Assembly: GCF_937893305.1 (NCBI RefSeq)
Contig: NZ_CALBGN010000018.1
Span: forward strand, 1 to 64,000
Reading direction: 5' to 3'
Source of the DNA: an uncultured Helicobacter sp.
GTDB taxonomy: Bacteria; Campylobacterota; Campylobacteria; Campylobacterales; Helicobacteraceae
DNA length: 64,000 bases
Part shown: piece by piece, positions 44,042-54,300 of the stretch
How positions within the stretch are numbered: the stretch's first letter is position 1
How the letters are laid out: each line of letters begins with the position of its first letter
The notes under the pieces: generated by a model
The model's input: only the letters and a program-made list of their open reading frames with translations
Told to the model about the DNA's origin: nothing
Database searches by the model: none
Made by a program: the position numbers and the translations under genes

Positions 44042-44275
44042 ATGGCAATATTTGATGATGTAAAGGCAGTTGTTGTAGAACAGCTTAATGTAAATGAAGG
44101 TGAAGTGAAGCCAGAATCTAAATTTGTAGATGATTTAGGTGCAGATTCTTTAGATGTTGTTGAGCTTGTAATGGCATTAGAAGAAAAATTTGAAATTGAA
44201 ATCCCAGATGAAGAAGCGGAAAAAATTCAAACCGTTGGAGATGTTGTTGCTTATATTGAAAAGGCAAAAGCTTAA
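44042..44275 (+). CDS. acpP: Acyl carrier protein
   Basis: 77 acidic residues with the phosphopantetheine attachment site DLGADSLDVVELVMALEE; the serine is near residue 38. It carries acyl chains during fatty-acid synthesis. A -10-like TACAAT lies at 44001-44006 and AAGGAG just before the start, so it can be transcribed separately from fabG at high level. A terminator-like hairpin follows. Confidence 0.98.
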   Translation: MAIFDDVKAVVVEQLNVNEGEVKPESKFVDDLGADSLDVVELVMALEEKFEIEIPDEEAEKIQTVGDVVAYIEKAKA

Positions 44276-44289
44276 TTTATACTCTTTTT

Positions 44290-44311
44290 AGTATGCCTTA
44301 TAGGGCATACT
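44290..44311 (+). terminator. Terminator/attenuator between acpP and fabF
   Basis: AGTATGCC (44290-44297) pairs perfectly with GGCATACT (44304-44311) around TTATAG, followed by a T-rich stretch. It probably reduces read-through so that acpP mRNA exceeds fabF mRNA. Confidence 0.75.
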
Positions 44312-44338
44312 TTATATTTTTATAATCAAGGGAGAAAT

Positions 44339-45574
44339 ATGAGACGCGTAGTGGTAACTGGACTAGGAATGATTAATGCTCTTGGATTAAACAGAGAGGA
44401 TTCTTTTAAAGCTATTATAGAAGGAAGATGTGGAGTTAAAACAATCTCCTCTTTTGACATTTCAGAATTTCCTGTGAAAATTGCCGCTGAAATTACAGAT
44501 TTTGACCCAAATAGCGTAATGGACGCAAAAGAAATTAAAAAAGCCGACCGCTTTATTCAATTAGGAATCAAAGCTGCAAAAGAAGCTATGGAAGATAGCG
44601 GTTTATTAAATGCTGATGGTAAATTGCAAGATTCTATTAATCCTGAACGCTTTGGTATTAGCTCTGCTTCTGGGATTGGTGGTTTAGGAAATATTGAAAA
44701 AAACTCTGTGGTGAATTTTGAACGCGGACCAAAGCGCATTTCACCTTTTTTTATCCCATCAGCACTTGTGAATATGCTTGGTGGATTTATCTCTATTGAT
44801 TATTCTATTAAAGGACCAAACCTAGCAAGCGTTACAGCTTGTGCTGCAGGGACACACGGCATTAGTGAAGCAGGGAAAACCATAATGCTAAACTGCGCTG
44901 ATAGAATGCTTGTTGTTGCTGCTGAATCTGCAATTTGTGGCGTAGGAATCGGTGGCTTTGCTGCAATGAAAGCACTATCTGATAGAAATGATGATCCGCA
45001 ACACGCAAGTCGTCCTTTTGATAATGAGCGCAATGGCTTTGTAATGGGAGAAGGTGCAGCAGCTTTAGTGCTTGAAGAATATGAAGCGGCAAAAGCAAGG
45101 GGAGCGACAATTTATGCAGAATTAGTAGGTTTTGGAGAAAGTGGCGATGCAAATCACATTACTACACCAGCACCAGAAGGAGAAGGCGCATATCGTGCAA
45201 TGAAAGCAGCACTAACTATGGCAAATATACAAATTGATTATGTCAATGCACACGGAACTAGCACGAAATACAACGATCTTTATGAAACACTTGCTCTTAA
45301 AAAAGTCTTTAATGGTAATGTCCCTCCTGTTAGCTCCACCAAAGGACAAATTGGACATTGCTTGGGCGCAGCAGGTGGAATTGAAGCAGTAATTTCTATC
45401 CTATCTATGCAAAAAGGAATCTTGCCACCAACAATCAATCAAATCCAAAAAGATCCAGAATGTGATTTAGACTACATACCAAACACTCCAAGAGAAGCAA
45501 AGATTAATGCAGTAATGAGCAATTCCTTTGGTTTTGGGGGAACTAATGGCGTTGTAATCTTTAAAAAAGTGTAA
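44339..45574 (+). CDS. fabF: 3-oxoacyl-ACP synthase II
   Basis: A 411-residue condensing enzyme. The nucleophilic cysteine lies in SVTACAAGTHGI, with the catalytic histidines in NAHGTSTKYND and KGQIGHCLGAAG. The C-terminus NSFGFGGTNG is intact. It elongates acyl-ACP with malonyl-ACP. GGAG is 4 nt before the ATG, and accA begins 3 bp after its stop. Confidence 0.96.
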   Translation: MRRVVVTGLGMINALGLNREDSFKAIIEGRCGVKTISSFDISEFPVKIAAEITDFDPNSVMDAKEIKKADRFIQLGIKAAKEAMEDSGLLNADGKLQDSINPERFGISSASGIGGLGNIEKNSVVNFERGPKRISPFFIPSALVNMLGGFISIDYSIKGPNLASVTACAAGTHGISEAGKTIMLNCADRMLVVAAESAICGVGIGGFAAMKALSDRNDDPQHASRPFDNERNGFVMGEGAAALVLEEYEAAKARGATIYAELVGFGESGDANHITTPAPEGEGAYRAMKAALTMANIQIDYVNAHGTSTKYNDLYETLALKKVFNGNVPPVSSTKGQIGHCLGAAGGIEAVISILSMQKGILPPTINQIQKDPECDLDYIPNTPREAKINAVMSNSFGFGGTNGVVIFKKV

Positions 45575-45577
45575 ATC

Positions 45578-46507
45578 GTGGCAACTTATTTAGACTTTGA
45601 AATAAAGATTAAAACACTCCAAGAAAATATCGCAACAGCAAGATTAAAAAACGATGCGCACGCCATTGAGATTTTACAAAAAGATTTAGACAAAGAAGTT
45701 ACAAAAGTCTATTCCAATCTCTCTGATTATCAAAAATTACAGCTTGCAAGACATCCTGATCGTCCTTATGCGTTAGATTACATCACTCTGCTTTTAGAAG
45801 AGCCTTTAGAAATTCACGGAGATAGACATTTTAGTGATGATCGCGCCATTGTATGTTACCTTGGCAAAATCGCAGGCGAAAAGGTAATAGTTATTGGCGA
45901 AGAAAAAGGCAGAGGGACAAAAAACAAGCTATATCGCAACTTTGGAATGCCAAATCCAGAAGGTTATCGCAAGGCATTGCGTGTAGCAAAAATGGCAGAA
46001 AAATTTGGAATCCCACTTTTAATGTTTATTGACACCCCGGGTGCATATCCCGGAATTGGTGCAGAAGAACGCGGACAGAGTGAAGCGATTGCTAAAAACT
46101 TGCAAGAATTTAGCACACTTAAGATTCCAACTATCTCTATTGTAATTGGCGAGGGTGGAAGTGGTGGCGCACTTGCTATTGGTGTAGCAGACAAACTTGC
46201 AATGATGGAATATTCTGTTTTTAGTGTCATCTCCCCAGAGGGTTGTGCGGCGATTTTATGGAATGATCCTGCAAAGATTGAGAACGCAACACAAGCCTTA
46301 AAAATCACACCAGAAGATTTAAAAGAAGCAAATTTAATTGACGCAATTATTAAAGAACCCGGAATTGGCGCGCATAGAGACAAAGAAGGCGCAGCACAAG
46401 CAATTAAAACATACTTTTTAGAATCCCTAGATTCTATCCGCCAAGATCCCGATTATTTAGACAAACGCTTTAATAAACTGATGAATTACGGAAGTTTTCA
46501 AGCATAA
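45578..46507 (+). CDS. accA: Acetyl-CoA carboxylase carboxyltransferase subunit alpha
   Basis: 309 residues. With AccD (not in this window) it transfers CO2 from biotin to acetyl-CoA, giving malonyl-CoA for the adjacent fab enzymes. Crotonase-fold motifs GRGTKNKLYRNFGMPNPEGY, DTPGAYPGIGAEERGQ and GEGGSGGALAIG are clear. The start is GTG 45578-45580, 3 bp after fabF, where the family N-terminus (YLDFE) begins. Confidence 0.95.
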   Translation: MATYLDFEIKIKTLQENIATARLKNDAHAIEILQKDLDKEVTKVYSNLSDYQKLQLARHPDRPYALDYITLLLEEPLEIHGDRHFSDDRAIVCYLGKIAGEKVIVIGEEKGRGTKNKLYRNFGMPNPEGYRKALRVAKMAEKFGIPLLMFIDTPGAYPGIGAEERGQSEAIAKNLQEFSTLKIPTISIVIGEGGSGGALAIGVADKLAMMEYSVFSVISPEGCAAILWNDPAKIENATQALKITPEDLKEANLIDAIIKEPGIGAHRDKEGAAQAIKTYFLESLDSIRQDPDYLDKRFNKLMNYGSFQA

Positions 46508-46525
46508 ATTAAAGATCCAAACACA

Positions 46526-47740
46526 ATGCAAGAAGTCGCAATCATCGGCGGAGGCGCAAGCGGAATCTTTTGTGCAGTTTTGCTTTCTTTACATAATATC
46601 CCTATTGTTTTGTTTGAAAAAAACAAAATTCTAGGCAAAAAACTCCTAGCCACAGGTAATGGTCGTTGCAATATCCATAACACAAGCACAGATTCTAGTT
46701 CTTTTCAAAGCACAAGTTTTTTACAAAAAGACTTGCAACATATTTTGCAAAACTACCCATTTAACGCCTTTGTAAAGACCTGTCAATCTCTAGGACTTCA
46801 TCTTCACACACAAGAAAATGGTAAAGTCTATCCCCTATCAAACTCCGCGAAATCCGTTTTAGAAGTTTTTACCCACGCTTTAAACAAGAATCCAAACTTA
46901 CAAATCCACTTAAACACCGAGATTACCACTATTACAAAAAGCGATTCTAACTTTTTACTCCATAGCCACAACCACACCGAAAGTTTTAGCACATTAATTC
47001 TAGCTTGTGGTAGCCAAGCTGCCCCAAAACTAGGCGGTAGCAACAAGGGCGAAATTCTAGCAAAGCAACTTAACTTAAAATATCACCAAGCCTATCCCGC
47101 CCTTGTGCCATTAAATTTGGATTCCACCTTTCTTAGCTCCCTAAGTGGCGTTAAAATCCAAGCCAAACTTACTTTAAAAAACAATGAACAAATCCTAGCC
47201 CAAACACTAGATGATGTGCTTTTTACAAACTATGGAATTTCAGGCTTTGGCGTGCTTGATCTCTCAAGCTTTTTTCAAACACGCCAAAATCTCACCTTAA
47301 TGCTTGATTTTTTGCCAAATCTCACGCCAAAAACACTAGAAAACTCCCTACAAAACACGCTGAAAAATAACCCTAAAATCCCATTAGAAACCTTGCTTAA
47401 TGGCTTCTTACACCCAAAAATTGCCAAAGCCTTTGCCACACATTTTAACTTTAACCCGAATAACACAAAGCAACTTAAACAATTCCTATTTACCCTTAAA
47501 AATTTCCCTTGTAAAAATCCAAAGTTAAAGGACTTTGAAAGTGCAGAAGTCTGTGGTGGGGGCGTAAGTGGAAAGGAAATCAACCCAAACACAATGGAAT
47601 CTAAAAAGCACAAAAACCTTTACATCATCGGTGAAATGCTAGATATTGTAGGTAATCGCGGGGGCTACAACCTTGCATTTGCGTGGGCAAGCGCGAAAAC
47701 TTGCACAAATGCTGTGTTAAGCAAATATCGCTTTAAATAG
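46526..47740 (+). CDS. HI0933/YhiN-family flavoprotein (NAD(P)/FAD-dependent oxidoreductase)
   Basis: 404 residues. The FAD-binding Rossmann start VAIIGGGASGIFCAVLL and the family signature GKKLLATGNGRCNIHNT are clear; the C-terminal motif ESKKHKNLYIIGEMLDIVGNRGGYN closes the FAD fold. The substrate is unknown for most of this family. Its last 24 bp overlap the convergent solitary hsdS gene. The codon GC is similar to neighbours, so it looks like core genome bordering the restriction region. Confidence 0.82.
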   Translation: MQEVAIIGGGASGIFCAVLLSLHNIPIVLFEKNKILGKKLLATGNGRCNIHNTSTDSSSFQSTSFLQKDLQHILQNYPFNAFVKTCQSLGLHLHTQENGKVYPLSNSAKSVLEVFTHALNKNPNLQIHLNTEITTITKSDSNFLLHSHNHTESFSTLILACGSQAAPKLGGSNKGEILAKQLNLKYHQAYPALVPLNLDSTFLSSLSGVKIQAKLTLKNNEQILAQTLDDVLFTNYGISGFGVLDLSSFFQTRQNLTLMLDFLPNLTPKTLENSLQNTLKNNPKIPLETLLNGFLHPKIAKAFATHFNFNPNNTKQLKQFLFTLKNFPCKNPKLKDFESAEVCGGGVSGKEINPNTMESKKHKNLYIIGEMLDIVGNRGGYNLAFAWASAKTCTNAVLSKYRFK

Positions 47741-49018
47741 CATATCACGCATTGCTTGGAGATTCTGAATCTGCTTTGTGTTGTGAGATATTTTCTCAAA
47801 ATATGTTTTTAGATTTACACTTGCTAAAGATTCTTTATCAGGTTTGATTATATGGTAATTAGCTATATCGTTTTTATTAATATGTTGCTGTGCTCCACCT
47901 GTTTGATTTAAAATAATTTCATCAATATTAAACTTTATCCATAAATACAAAAATTCACTAGAAAAATCATCATTTGGTATAACACCCACAACAGATTGAT
48001 TTGCACAAGAATCAATTTCTAGCAAACTTACTTGTCCCAATGTAGCACCTGTTATTGCTATCACAACGCTCCCTTTAGGTAAAAGCTTTGTGCTTGATTT
48101 TTCAAATCCTAATTTTGTAATAGTTTTTGTTGGCTTAACGATTCTAAATTTATTGATTTCTCCAGAATTAATCCAAGCAATATCGCCTCCCCAATATTCA
48201 CTTTTTGCAGTATTTGGGGTGCCACCTAGTTCTATCCTCACATAATCCCCCAATTTTCCCATTTCCCATTTTCCACTTTTTTGATGAGAGGATGGAGGGG
48301 CTTGAATTGCGAAGTCGCTCCCTCCCCCTCTCAAACTCTCCCCCACCCCGACAACGCTTTTTGGGTTTCTTGGATTGTCTATAAAATAATGGCGAAAAAG
48401 GGTAAGGGCTAGAGATTCTAAAGTTTTGTTTTGTCTATGGAGTAAATCTATCTTATCATCAAAGCTACTTAGAATCTCTGCTATTTTTTGTTGTATTGTA
48501 AGTGGTGGGAGCGGAAATCTGTATTCTCCAATTAATTTTGGAGAGGTATGCTTTACGGAAGTTCCTGTTGCAGAATTGACTATGAAAGCTTGATAATTTT
48601 TAGTTCTTAGCAACCAATAAATAAAATCTTTACAAATATCACTTCTCAAAAATAGAAGTAATCCAATTCTTTGGTTATGCAAATAAATATGTTCTGAATC
48701 CTTAGGGATTTTTGCGGAATATCCCAGCGTATCTCCATCTTTGCTTAAATCTGTCATAGTTACAATTATATCGCCTGTGCTAAAGATAAAACTTTTTGGA
48801 ATTTCTCCGTTAAAATATTTGAATTTTTGACTTTTAAAACCACCCCCTATGTGAAAATTTCCCGGTGTAACCAAAACATTTGGTGTATGCTCTGTGGTTA
48901 TATTTTTTCCTGCAAAAGCGTATCCGTGTTTAACATCAACTATTTCCCCAAGCCTTACTTCCTGCCATTGCTCTTTATGGAGAGATTGTAGAAAGGATTG
49001 TAAAGGGAGAGATTCCAT
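47717..49018 (-). CDS. hsdS: Solitary type I restriction specificity subunit
   Basis: 433 residues with two target-recognition domains (about 17-150 and 245-375) and two conserved helices (QQKIAEILSSFDDKIDLLHR near 178-197 and a C-terminal copy QIQNLQAMRDMLFKAIFA). It directs HsdM/HsdR to a DNA sequence. It stands away from the hsdMSR cluster, behind panB-ruvB, and its ATG overlaps the ruvB stop (TAATG at 49016-49020). Between the helix and the second domain it has about 30 residues missing from the other HsdS, from a GC-rich palindromic insert. It could supply a second specificity for the same HsdM. Confidence 0.88.
   Translation of the reverse strand: MESLPLQSFLQSLHKEQWQEVRLGEIVDVKHGYAFAGKNITTEHTPNVLVTPGNFHIGGGFKSQKFKYFNGEIPKSFIFSTGDIIVTMTDLSKDGDTLGYSAKIPKDSEHIYLHNQRIGLLLFLRSDICKDFIYWLLRTKNYQAFIVNSATGTSVKHTSPKLIGEYRFPLPPLTIQQKIAEILSSFDDKIDLLHRQNKTLESLALTLFRHYFIDNPRNPKSVVGVGESLRGGGSDFAIQAPPSSHQKSGKWEMGKLGDYVRIELGGTPNTAKSEYWGGDIAWINSGEINKFRIVKPTKTITKLGFEKSSTKLLPKGSVVIAITGATLGQVSLLEIDSCANQSVVGVIPNDDFSSEFLYLWIKFNIDEIILNQTGGAQQHINKNDIANYHIIKPDKESLASVNLKTYFEKISHNTKQIQNLQAMRDMLFKAIFA
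48286..48332. repeat. GC-rich imperfect palindrome inserted in the solitary hsdS
   Basis: Left arm GAGAGGATGGAGGGG (48286-48300) and right arm CTCCCTCCCCCTCTC (48318-48332) can pair with one bulge and a wobble around 17 nt that themselves contain GCGA/TCGC-type complementarity. The surrounding 90-bp in-frame segment (about 48262-48368) has no counterpart in the hsdS at 54951-56096 and is strikingly C-rich on the plus strand for this genome. It resembles a small palindromic repeat element inserted in a protein linker. Confidence 0.6.
48372..48511 (-). repeat. Direct repeat copy 1 (central conserved segment of hsdS)
   Basis: 140 bp nearly identical to 55468-55607 with four differences by my reading, same orientation. 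It encodes the central spacer helix of HsdS. Such homology between two hsdS genes allows exchange of recognition domains. Confidence 0.9.
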
Positions 49019-50019
49019 TAAAATAAACTCCCAGAATCTCTAAAAGAAAAAAGTTCATAAGTTTTTTGCGTAGCGATTCTCCCCCTTGCTGTGCGCTCTA
49101 AAAATCCATTCACTAGCAAATAAGGTTCAATCACATCTTCAATCGTTCCTTCATCTTCGCTCATTGCAGCAGCAAGCGTGCTAAGTCCAATAGGTCGCCC
49201 CCTGCTCTCACAAATAATCTTTAAAAAGCGCAAATCCAGTTCATCAAAGCCGTGTTCATTTACTCCTAGTTCATTGAGTGCATATTGTGTGCGTTCCTTT
49301 GTGATCATCGCTTCTTCTGCAACTTCTGCAAAATCTCTAACGCGCTTTAGCAAACGCAATGCAATGCGTGGCGTGCCTCGTGATCGTTTAGCAATCTCTA
49401 ATGCACCTTCTTTTTTACATTCTTTTTGTAATTTAATAGAAGCTAGAGTTACAATTCGCGCAAGCTCATCGTTTTCATAAAACTGCATTCTAAACTGCAT
49501 CCCAAAGCGATCGCGCAAGGGATTGCTAATCATTCCAGCTCTTGTTGTTGCTCCAATTAGCGTAAAGCGCGGTAAATCAATCTTTACACTTTGTGCAGCA
49601 GGACCACTTCCAATAATAATATCTAACCTAAAATCTTCCATTGCAGGATATAAAATCTCTTCAATAGCAGGGCTTAAGCGATGGATTTCATCAATAAATA
49701 AAATCTCTCCTTCATTTAAATTTGTCAAAATCGCCGCTAAATCTCCAGCTTTTTCAATCATCGGTGCAGCAGTTACTTTAATAGAAGTTTGCATTTCTGC
49801 GCTGATAATATGCGCTAATGTTGTCTTACCAAGCCCCGGAGGTCCAAAAAGCAGCAAATGATCCAATACATCTGCACGCTTTTTTGCCGCTTCAATGAAA
49901 ACTTGTAAATTCTTTTTTAGTTTCTCTTGTCCAATATAATCGTCCCAACACGATGGGCGAAGCTTGATTTCTTCTTCTCCATCAAGCGACATTTTTTCAA
50001 TCTCTACAATGCGTTCCAT
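49018..50019 (-). CDS. ruvB: Holliday junction branch migration helicase RuvB
   Basis: A 333-residue AAA+ motor that with RuvA drives Holliday junction migration. Walker A LLLFGPPGLGKTTLAH, Walker B LFIDEIHRL, sensor 1 in FTLIGATTRAG, and the C-terminal winged helix with GFLERTARGR. It follows panB by 8 bp. Its stop TAA overlaps the ATG of the solitary hsdS, an unusual coupling of a core recombination gene to a restriction specificity gene. Confidence 0.97.
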   Translation of the reverse strand: MERIVEIEKMSLDGEEEIKLRPSCWDDYIGQEKLKKNLQVFIEAAKKRADVLDHLLLFGPPGLGKTTLAHIISAEMQTSIKVTAAPMIEKAGDLAAILTNLNEGEILFIDEIHRLSPAIEEILYPAMEDFRLDIIIGSGPAAQSVKIDLPRFTLIGATTRAGMISNPLRDRFGMQFRMQFYENDELARIVTLASIKLQKECKKEGALEIAKRSRGTPRIALRLLKRVRDFAEVAEEAMITKERTQYALNELGVNEHGFDELDLRFLKIICESRGRPIGLSTLAAAMSEDEGTIEDVIEPYLLVNGFLERTARGRIATQKTYELFSFRDSGSLF

Positions 50020-50027
50020 AACACCCC

Positions 50028-50846
50028 TTAATAACTTTCATTTACACTTGGAAAATCCCCATTTTTCACATCTTTAATATATTTTTGCATTGTTTCTCTT
50101 ATAATCTTTGCTCCTTGCAAATACTGACGCACAAACTTTGGCTTAAACTCTTCAAAAAATCCAAAGGCATCACTCCATACAAGCACTTGTCCATCAACAC
50201 TTGCACCACTGCCAATCCCAATAACAGGGATTTGAACACTTTGCGTGATTTGCTCTGCCACTTCTGCGCAAACCCCTTCTAACACAAAGCAAAACACCCC
50301 CGCATCTTCTAATGCTTTTGCATCTTTTAAAAGCGATTCTAACTCACTTTCTTGCTTGCCCTTTACCTTATAACCGCCCTCTAAACGCACTAATTGTGGC
50401 TTTAAACCAATATGCCCCACAACTGCGATTCCATTTTGCACTAAAAGCTTAATTGTGTCTTTAATTTCTGCTCCGCCTTCAATTTTAACTGCCTGTGCTT
50501 TAGTCTCTTTAAAAACACGCATTGCAGAATCTAGAGTAATTTGTGGCGAAATCGTGCTACCAAATGGCATATCACATACTACAAGACTTGTTTTTGCTCC
50601 ATTGCAAACCGCTTTTGTGTGATAAATCATTTGATCTAGCGTCGCACTTAGCGTATCACTCTCACCAAAAAAGCTCATATTTAGGCTATCACCCACTAAA
50701 ATCATATCCACTTCTCCATCAAAAATCTTTGAGAAAAGAGCGTCATAAGCCGTTAACATTGTGATTTTTTCTTTGTTTTTTTTGCGTAAAATCTCTGTTG
50801 TTGTAATGGATTTTTTCTGAATTTGCATGCTCATTTTTGCTTCCAT
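50028..50846 (-). CDS. panB: 3-methyl-2-oxobutanoate hydroxymethyltransferase
   Basis: A 272-residue TIM-barrel enzyme that makes ketopantoate for pantothenate and CoA. Visible motifs are ITMLTAYDALFSKIFD, DMILVGDSLNMSFFG, VVCDMPFGSTI, AVKIEGG and VVGHIGLKPQ. Three in-frame ATGs lie at 50846, 50834 and 50828; the first is taken but the exact start is uncertain. It is divergent from ssrA and leads panB-ruvB-hsdS. Confidence 0.95.
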   Translation of the reverse strand: MEAKMSMQIQKKSITTTEILRKKNKEKITMLTAYDALFSKIFDGEVDMILVGDSLNMSFFGESDTLSATLDQMIYHTKAVCNGAKTSLVVCDMPFGSTISPQITLDSAMRVFKETKAQAVKIEGGAEIKDTIKLLVQNGIAVVGHIGLKPQLVRLEGGYKVKGKQESELESLLKDAKALEDAGVFCFVLEGVCAEVAEQITQSVQIPVIGIGSGASVDGQVLVWSDAFGFFEEFKPKFVRQYLQGAKIIRETMQKYIKDVKNGDFPSVNESY

Positions 50847-50888
50847 AAAATTTTTTGGCTAATTTTACTACATTTTCATTTTTTGCGG

Positions 50889-50894
50889 TATAAT
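50889..50894 (+). promoter_or_regulatory. -10 box of ssrA
   Basis: A perfect TATAAT at 50889-50894 lies 15 bp before the mature 5' end of tmRNA, consistent with a short leader removed by RNase P. Confidence 0.7.
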
Positions 50895-50909
50895 TTCGCT
50901 CTTACTTTT

Positions 50910-51277
50910 GGGGCTGATTAGAATTTCGACAAGATTTAAATAGCTCTAACTGCATGCCGACTTGTGCTAAGTCGCAAAACTGGCTCTTAAATATAAACGC
51001 AAACAACGCGAATTACGCTCCAGCTTACGCTAAAGCTGCGTAGGTTTATCTCCTTTTGGAGCTGTTCTTAGTTAAGATTCTAGCTATTTTCTAAGAGCAT
51101 CATCAAAGCTAGATGCGCTTTGTGTTACCAAGCATAGAGTTAAGATTTCGGTTGCCTTTGTTTAGAGTTTTTGGGAGTTTTTTAAACGAAGAAAGATTTA
51201 AAACCCAAGCAAGCATGTAAATCGGTTATTGTGGATTTGAGTTTTGGACTGGGGTTTGATTCCCCACAGCTCCACCA
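50910..51277 (+). ncRNA. ssrA: tmRNA (transfer-messenger RNA)
   Basis: A 368-nt RNA that rescues stalled ribosomes. The acceptor arm pairs GGGGCTG (50910-50916) with CAGCTCC before ACCA at the 3' end, and the T arm reads GGGGTTTGATTCCCC. The tag frame runs 50999-51043 and encodes ANNANYAPAYAKAA followed by TAG, close to the tags of other Campylobacterota. CCA is encoded. The accessory block begins right after its 3' end. Confidence 0.97.
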
Positions 51278-51358
51278 TTAACGACTTTTTAAAACTTCAA
51301 ATAACTTCAAAAAAAGCCCTTAAATAGCGTCTTTTATGTCCTTTATTGTTGTAAGTAA

Positions 51359-54300
51359 TTATAACTTATCCTTTGCTTGACTAATCTCTTGTGCGATAAG
51401 CTCGGCTTGTTTGATGGCATTATCCACGCCTAGTTGTATGCTATTTGGCGGATAGCCGTATTTCTTTAGCACCTTTTTCACCGCAAGTCTAAGCTCTGCT
51501 CTCACACTCTCACGCAAAGTCCAGTCAAGTGTGGCATTCTCTTTAATCGTAAAAAACACTGCTTTGCTTAGCTCACGCAGCTTCTCTACACCCATAATCT
51601 CTTCTACTTCTTTAAACTCGCTCAATGCTTCATAAAAGGCATATTCATAATCACTCAAATCTAAATCTAGCCTCTTCTTATCACTTGCGATGAGTTCTTG
51701 GCTTAATTCTATAAGCTCTTCAATCACCTGTGCAGCGTCTATGAGTCTATTTTGATATTGTATTAGAATCTGGCGGAGCTTTTCATACAAGCCCTTGATT
51801 TTTAGCTCTTTTGGGAGTCGCATTTGCAATTCATCATTTAAGAGTTTGCGTAAAGTCTCTAGTGCAATATGTGGATATTTATAATGTCTCATACCCTCCA
51901 AAAACTCATTTGAAAGGATAGAGATATTTTCTGCTTTGATTTGGCTTTTGTCTAGGATATCTATCATACCCTCACTTACTAGCTCTTTATCAATGATTTG
52001 TTTAATAAGGCTTTGTTTGAGCGCATTATCAGCTTGGGCTTTGGAGTATTCACTCTTTTTAATGCGGTTTTTAAGCAATTCAAAAAAGGCGATTTCTTTT
52101 GAGAGTTTTTGTATCTCATCATTTGGCAGCACCATAATATAGGCTTTAACAAGCCGTGCTACCTCATCTAAAAATCGCTTTTTTAACTCTTCATCACTTA
52201 GAATCTTGTCTGTGATTTGTGAAAGCAATTCAAGCTTGCCCCTTGTGTCTGCTTGAAAATACTCCATATACTCAAAGCCGTGTAACATTTGCTTTAATAC
52301 TTCGTGCTTCTCATAGACGACTTCTACTAGCTTTTGTTTATCTACAAGGAAGTTTTGAGATTTACCCTGTGTGTAAAACTGCAGGGCTTTTTGGAGTTCA
52401 GCCATAATACCTATATAATCTACAATTAAACCGGAAGGCTTATCTTTATATACGCGATTTACCCTTGCGATTGCTTGCATAAGAGTATGTCCTTTCATAG
52501 GTTTGTCAATGTAGAGTGTATGCAAGGGCGGTGCGTCAAAGCCTGTTAGCCACTTATCACACACGATAATAAACTCTAAGCAATCATTAATATCATTTGC
52601 CCGATTTGCGATATATCTTTGCTCTTCTTTGCTTGTGTGGAATCTAGTAAGCTTTGCACCATCACTTGCACCTGAAGCGATGATAACTTTTGCCCTGCCT
52701 GTTGTGTAATCATCACTATGCAAACTTGGATCAAGCTCTACTAGCTCATTATACAAATCCACGGCAATTTCTCTACTAGAACACGCTATCATCGCCTTGC
52801 CTTTAAGCTTTTCTTTTCTAGCGTTGAAATGTTCTAAAATGTCTTTGGCAATGTTTTTTAATCGCTCTTTTGCACCGATAATGCCTTGCAGTTTTAAAAG
52901 ATCGCCTTGCGTGTTGTCTTTATCAACAGATTCTATAAGCTTTTTGCCCTCTTCGCTTAGATGCAGTTTTGCTAAACGGCTTTCATAGTATAAAGGCAAG
53001 GTTGCACCATCATCTACGGCTTTTTGAAAATCATAAATATCAATATAATCTCCAAATACATTTCGCGTATTTGCATTATCTTTTTCTATGGGTGTGCCAC
53101 TAAAGCCCACATAAGTAGCATTAGGCAGAGCATCACGCACATTTTGTGCATAACCATAGGCAAGATCTTCGCCGCGTAGCCTTGCACTAAAGCCATATTG
53201 TGTGCGGTGGGCTTCATCAGCAATGACAATAATATCTTCCCTTTGACTTAAAAGCTCAAAGCGTTCATTTTCATCTCTAAATTTTTGCATTGTGCTAAAG
53301 ATTATGCCACCTTTTCTTTGCTTAAAGATTTCTTTTAAATCCTTTGTGCTTTCACATTGCAAGGGCGTGGTTTGCAAAAGCGCGCTTGACTTTATAAAGG
53401 TATTAAACAACTGATTGTCCAAATCCGTCCTATCTGTGAGTAATAGTAGCGTAGGGTTATTGAGTTCTTTTAAGGCTTTAGCACAGAAAAATACCATTGA
53501 TAGACTTTTACCGCTGCCTTGAGTGTGCCATACTACACCGCCTTTTTTGTTTGTTTCATTACTTTGCATAGCCTTTTTGACACTCTGCATTGCTTTATTA
53601 ACAGCATAGTATTGATGATATGCGGCGATTTTTTTATTGAGTTTAGATTCTTTATAGCCTTGTGCGTCTTGTATATAGCTTTGCTCGTAAATGATAAAAT
53701 AGCGTAAAAAATCAAGCAAAACGCAAGGCTTTAATACTTCGCAAATCTCTAAAACAAGCATATCTTTGTTTGACGCACTTTCTTGTCCTTGCCATTTTAA
53801 AAAGCGTGTAAAATCAGCATTCAAACTGCCAAGTTTAGAATCTACCCCATCGCTTATAATACACAACGCATTAGGGATAAAAAGCTCTTTTGCTATCTCT
53901 TTATAGGTTTCTATCTGCAAATACGCCTTATGCAAATCTGCATTTACACCAAGTGGGTTTTTTAGCTCACATAGCACCAAAGGTAACCCATTAACAAATA
54001 CCATAATATCGCATCGCACAGAATCTTGTGTGCTAAAGACAAATTGATTGAGTGCTAAAAGGGCATTATTTTCTACATTGTCAAAGTCTAATAACTCTAG
54101 ATTAATACCCCTTTGCTCGTTATTGACTAAGGCTTCTAGGGTAATACCACCTATTAAATATGCGTGCATTTTAGCATTAGCACTCATCAAATCTTCTTCA
54201 TCACTTAAAGCTAGAATCTTCTTATACGCTTCAAGGGCTAAATACTCTTTTTGCTCCGCACTTAAAAAGTCATAATTACTTTTAGATTCAAAGTTTATAC

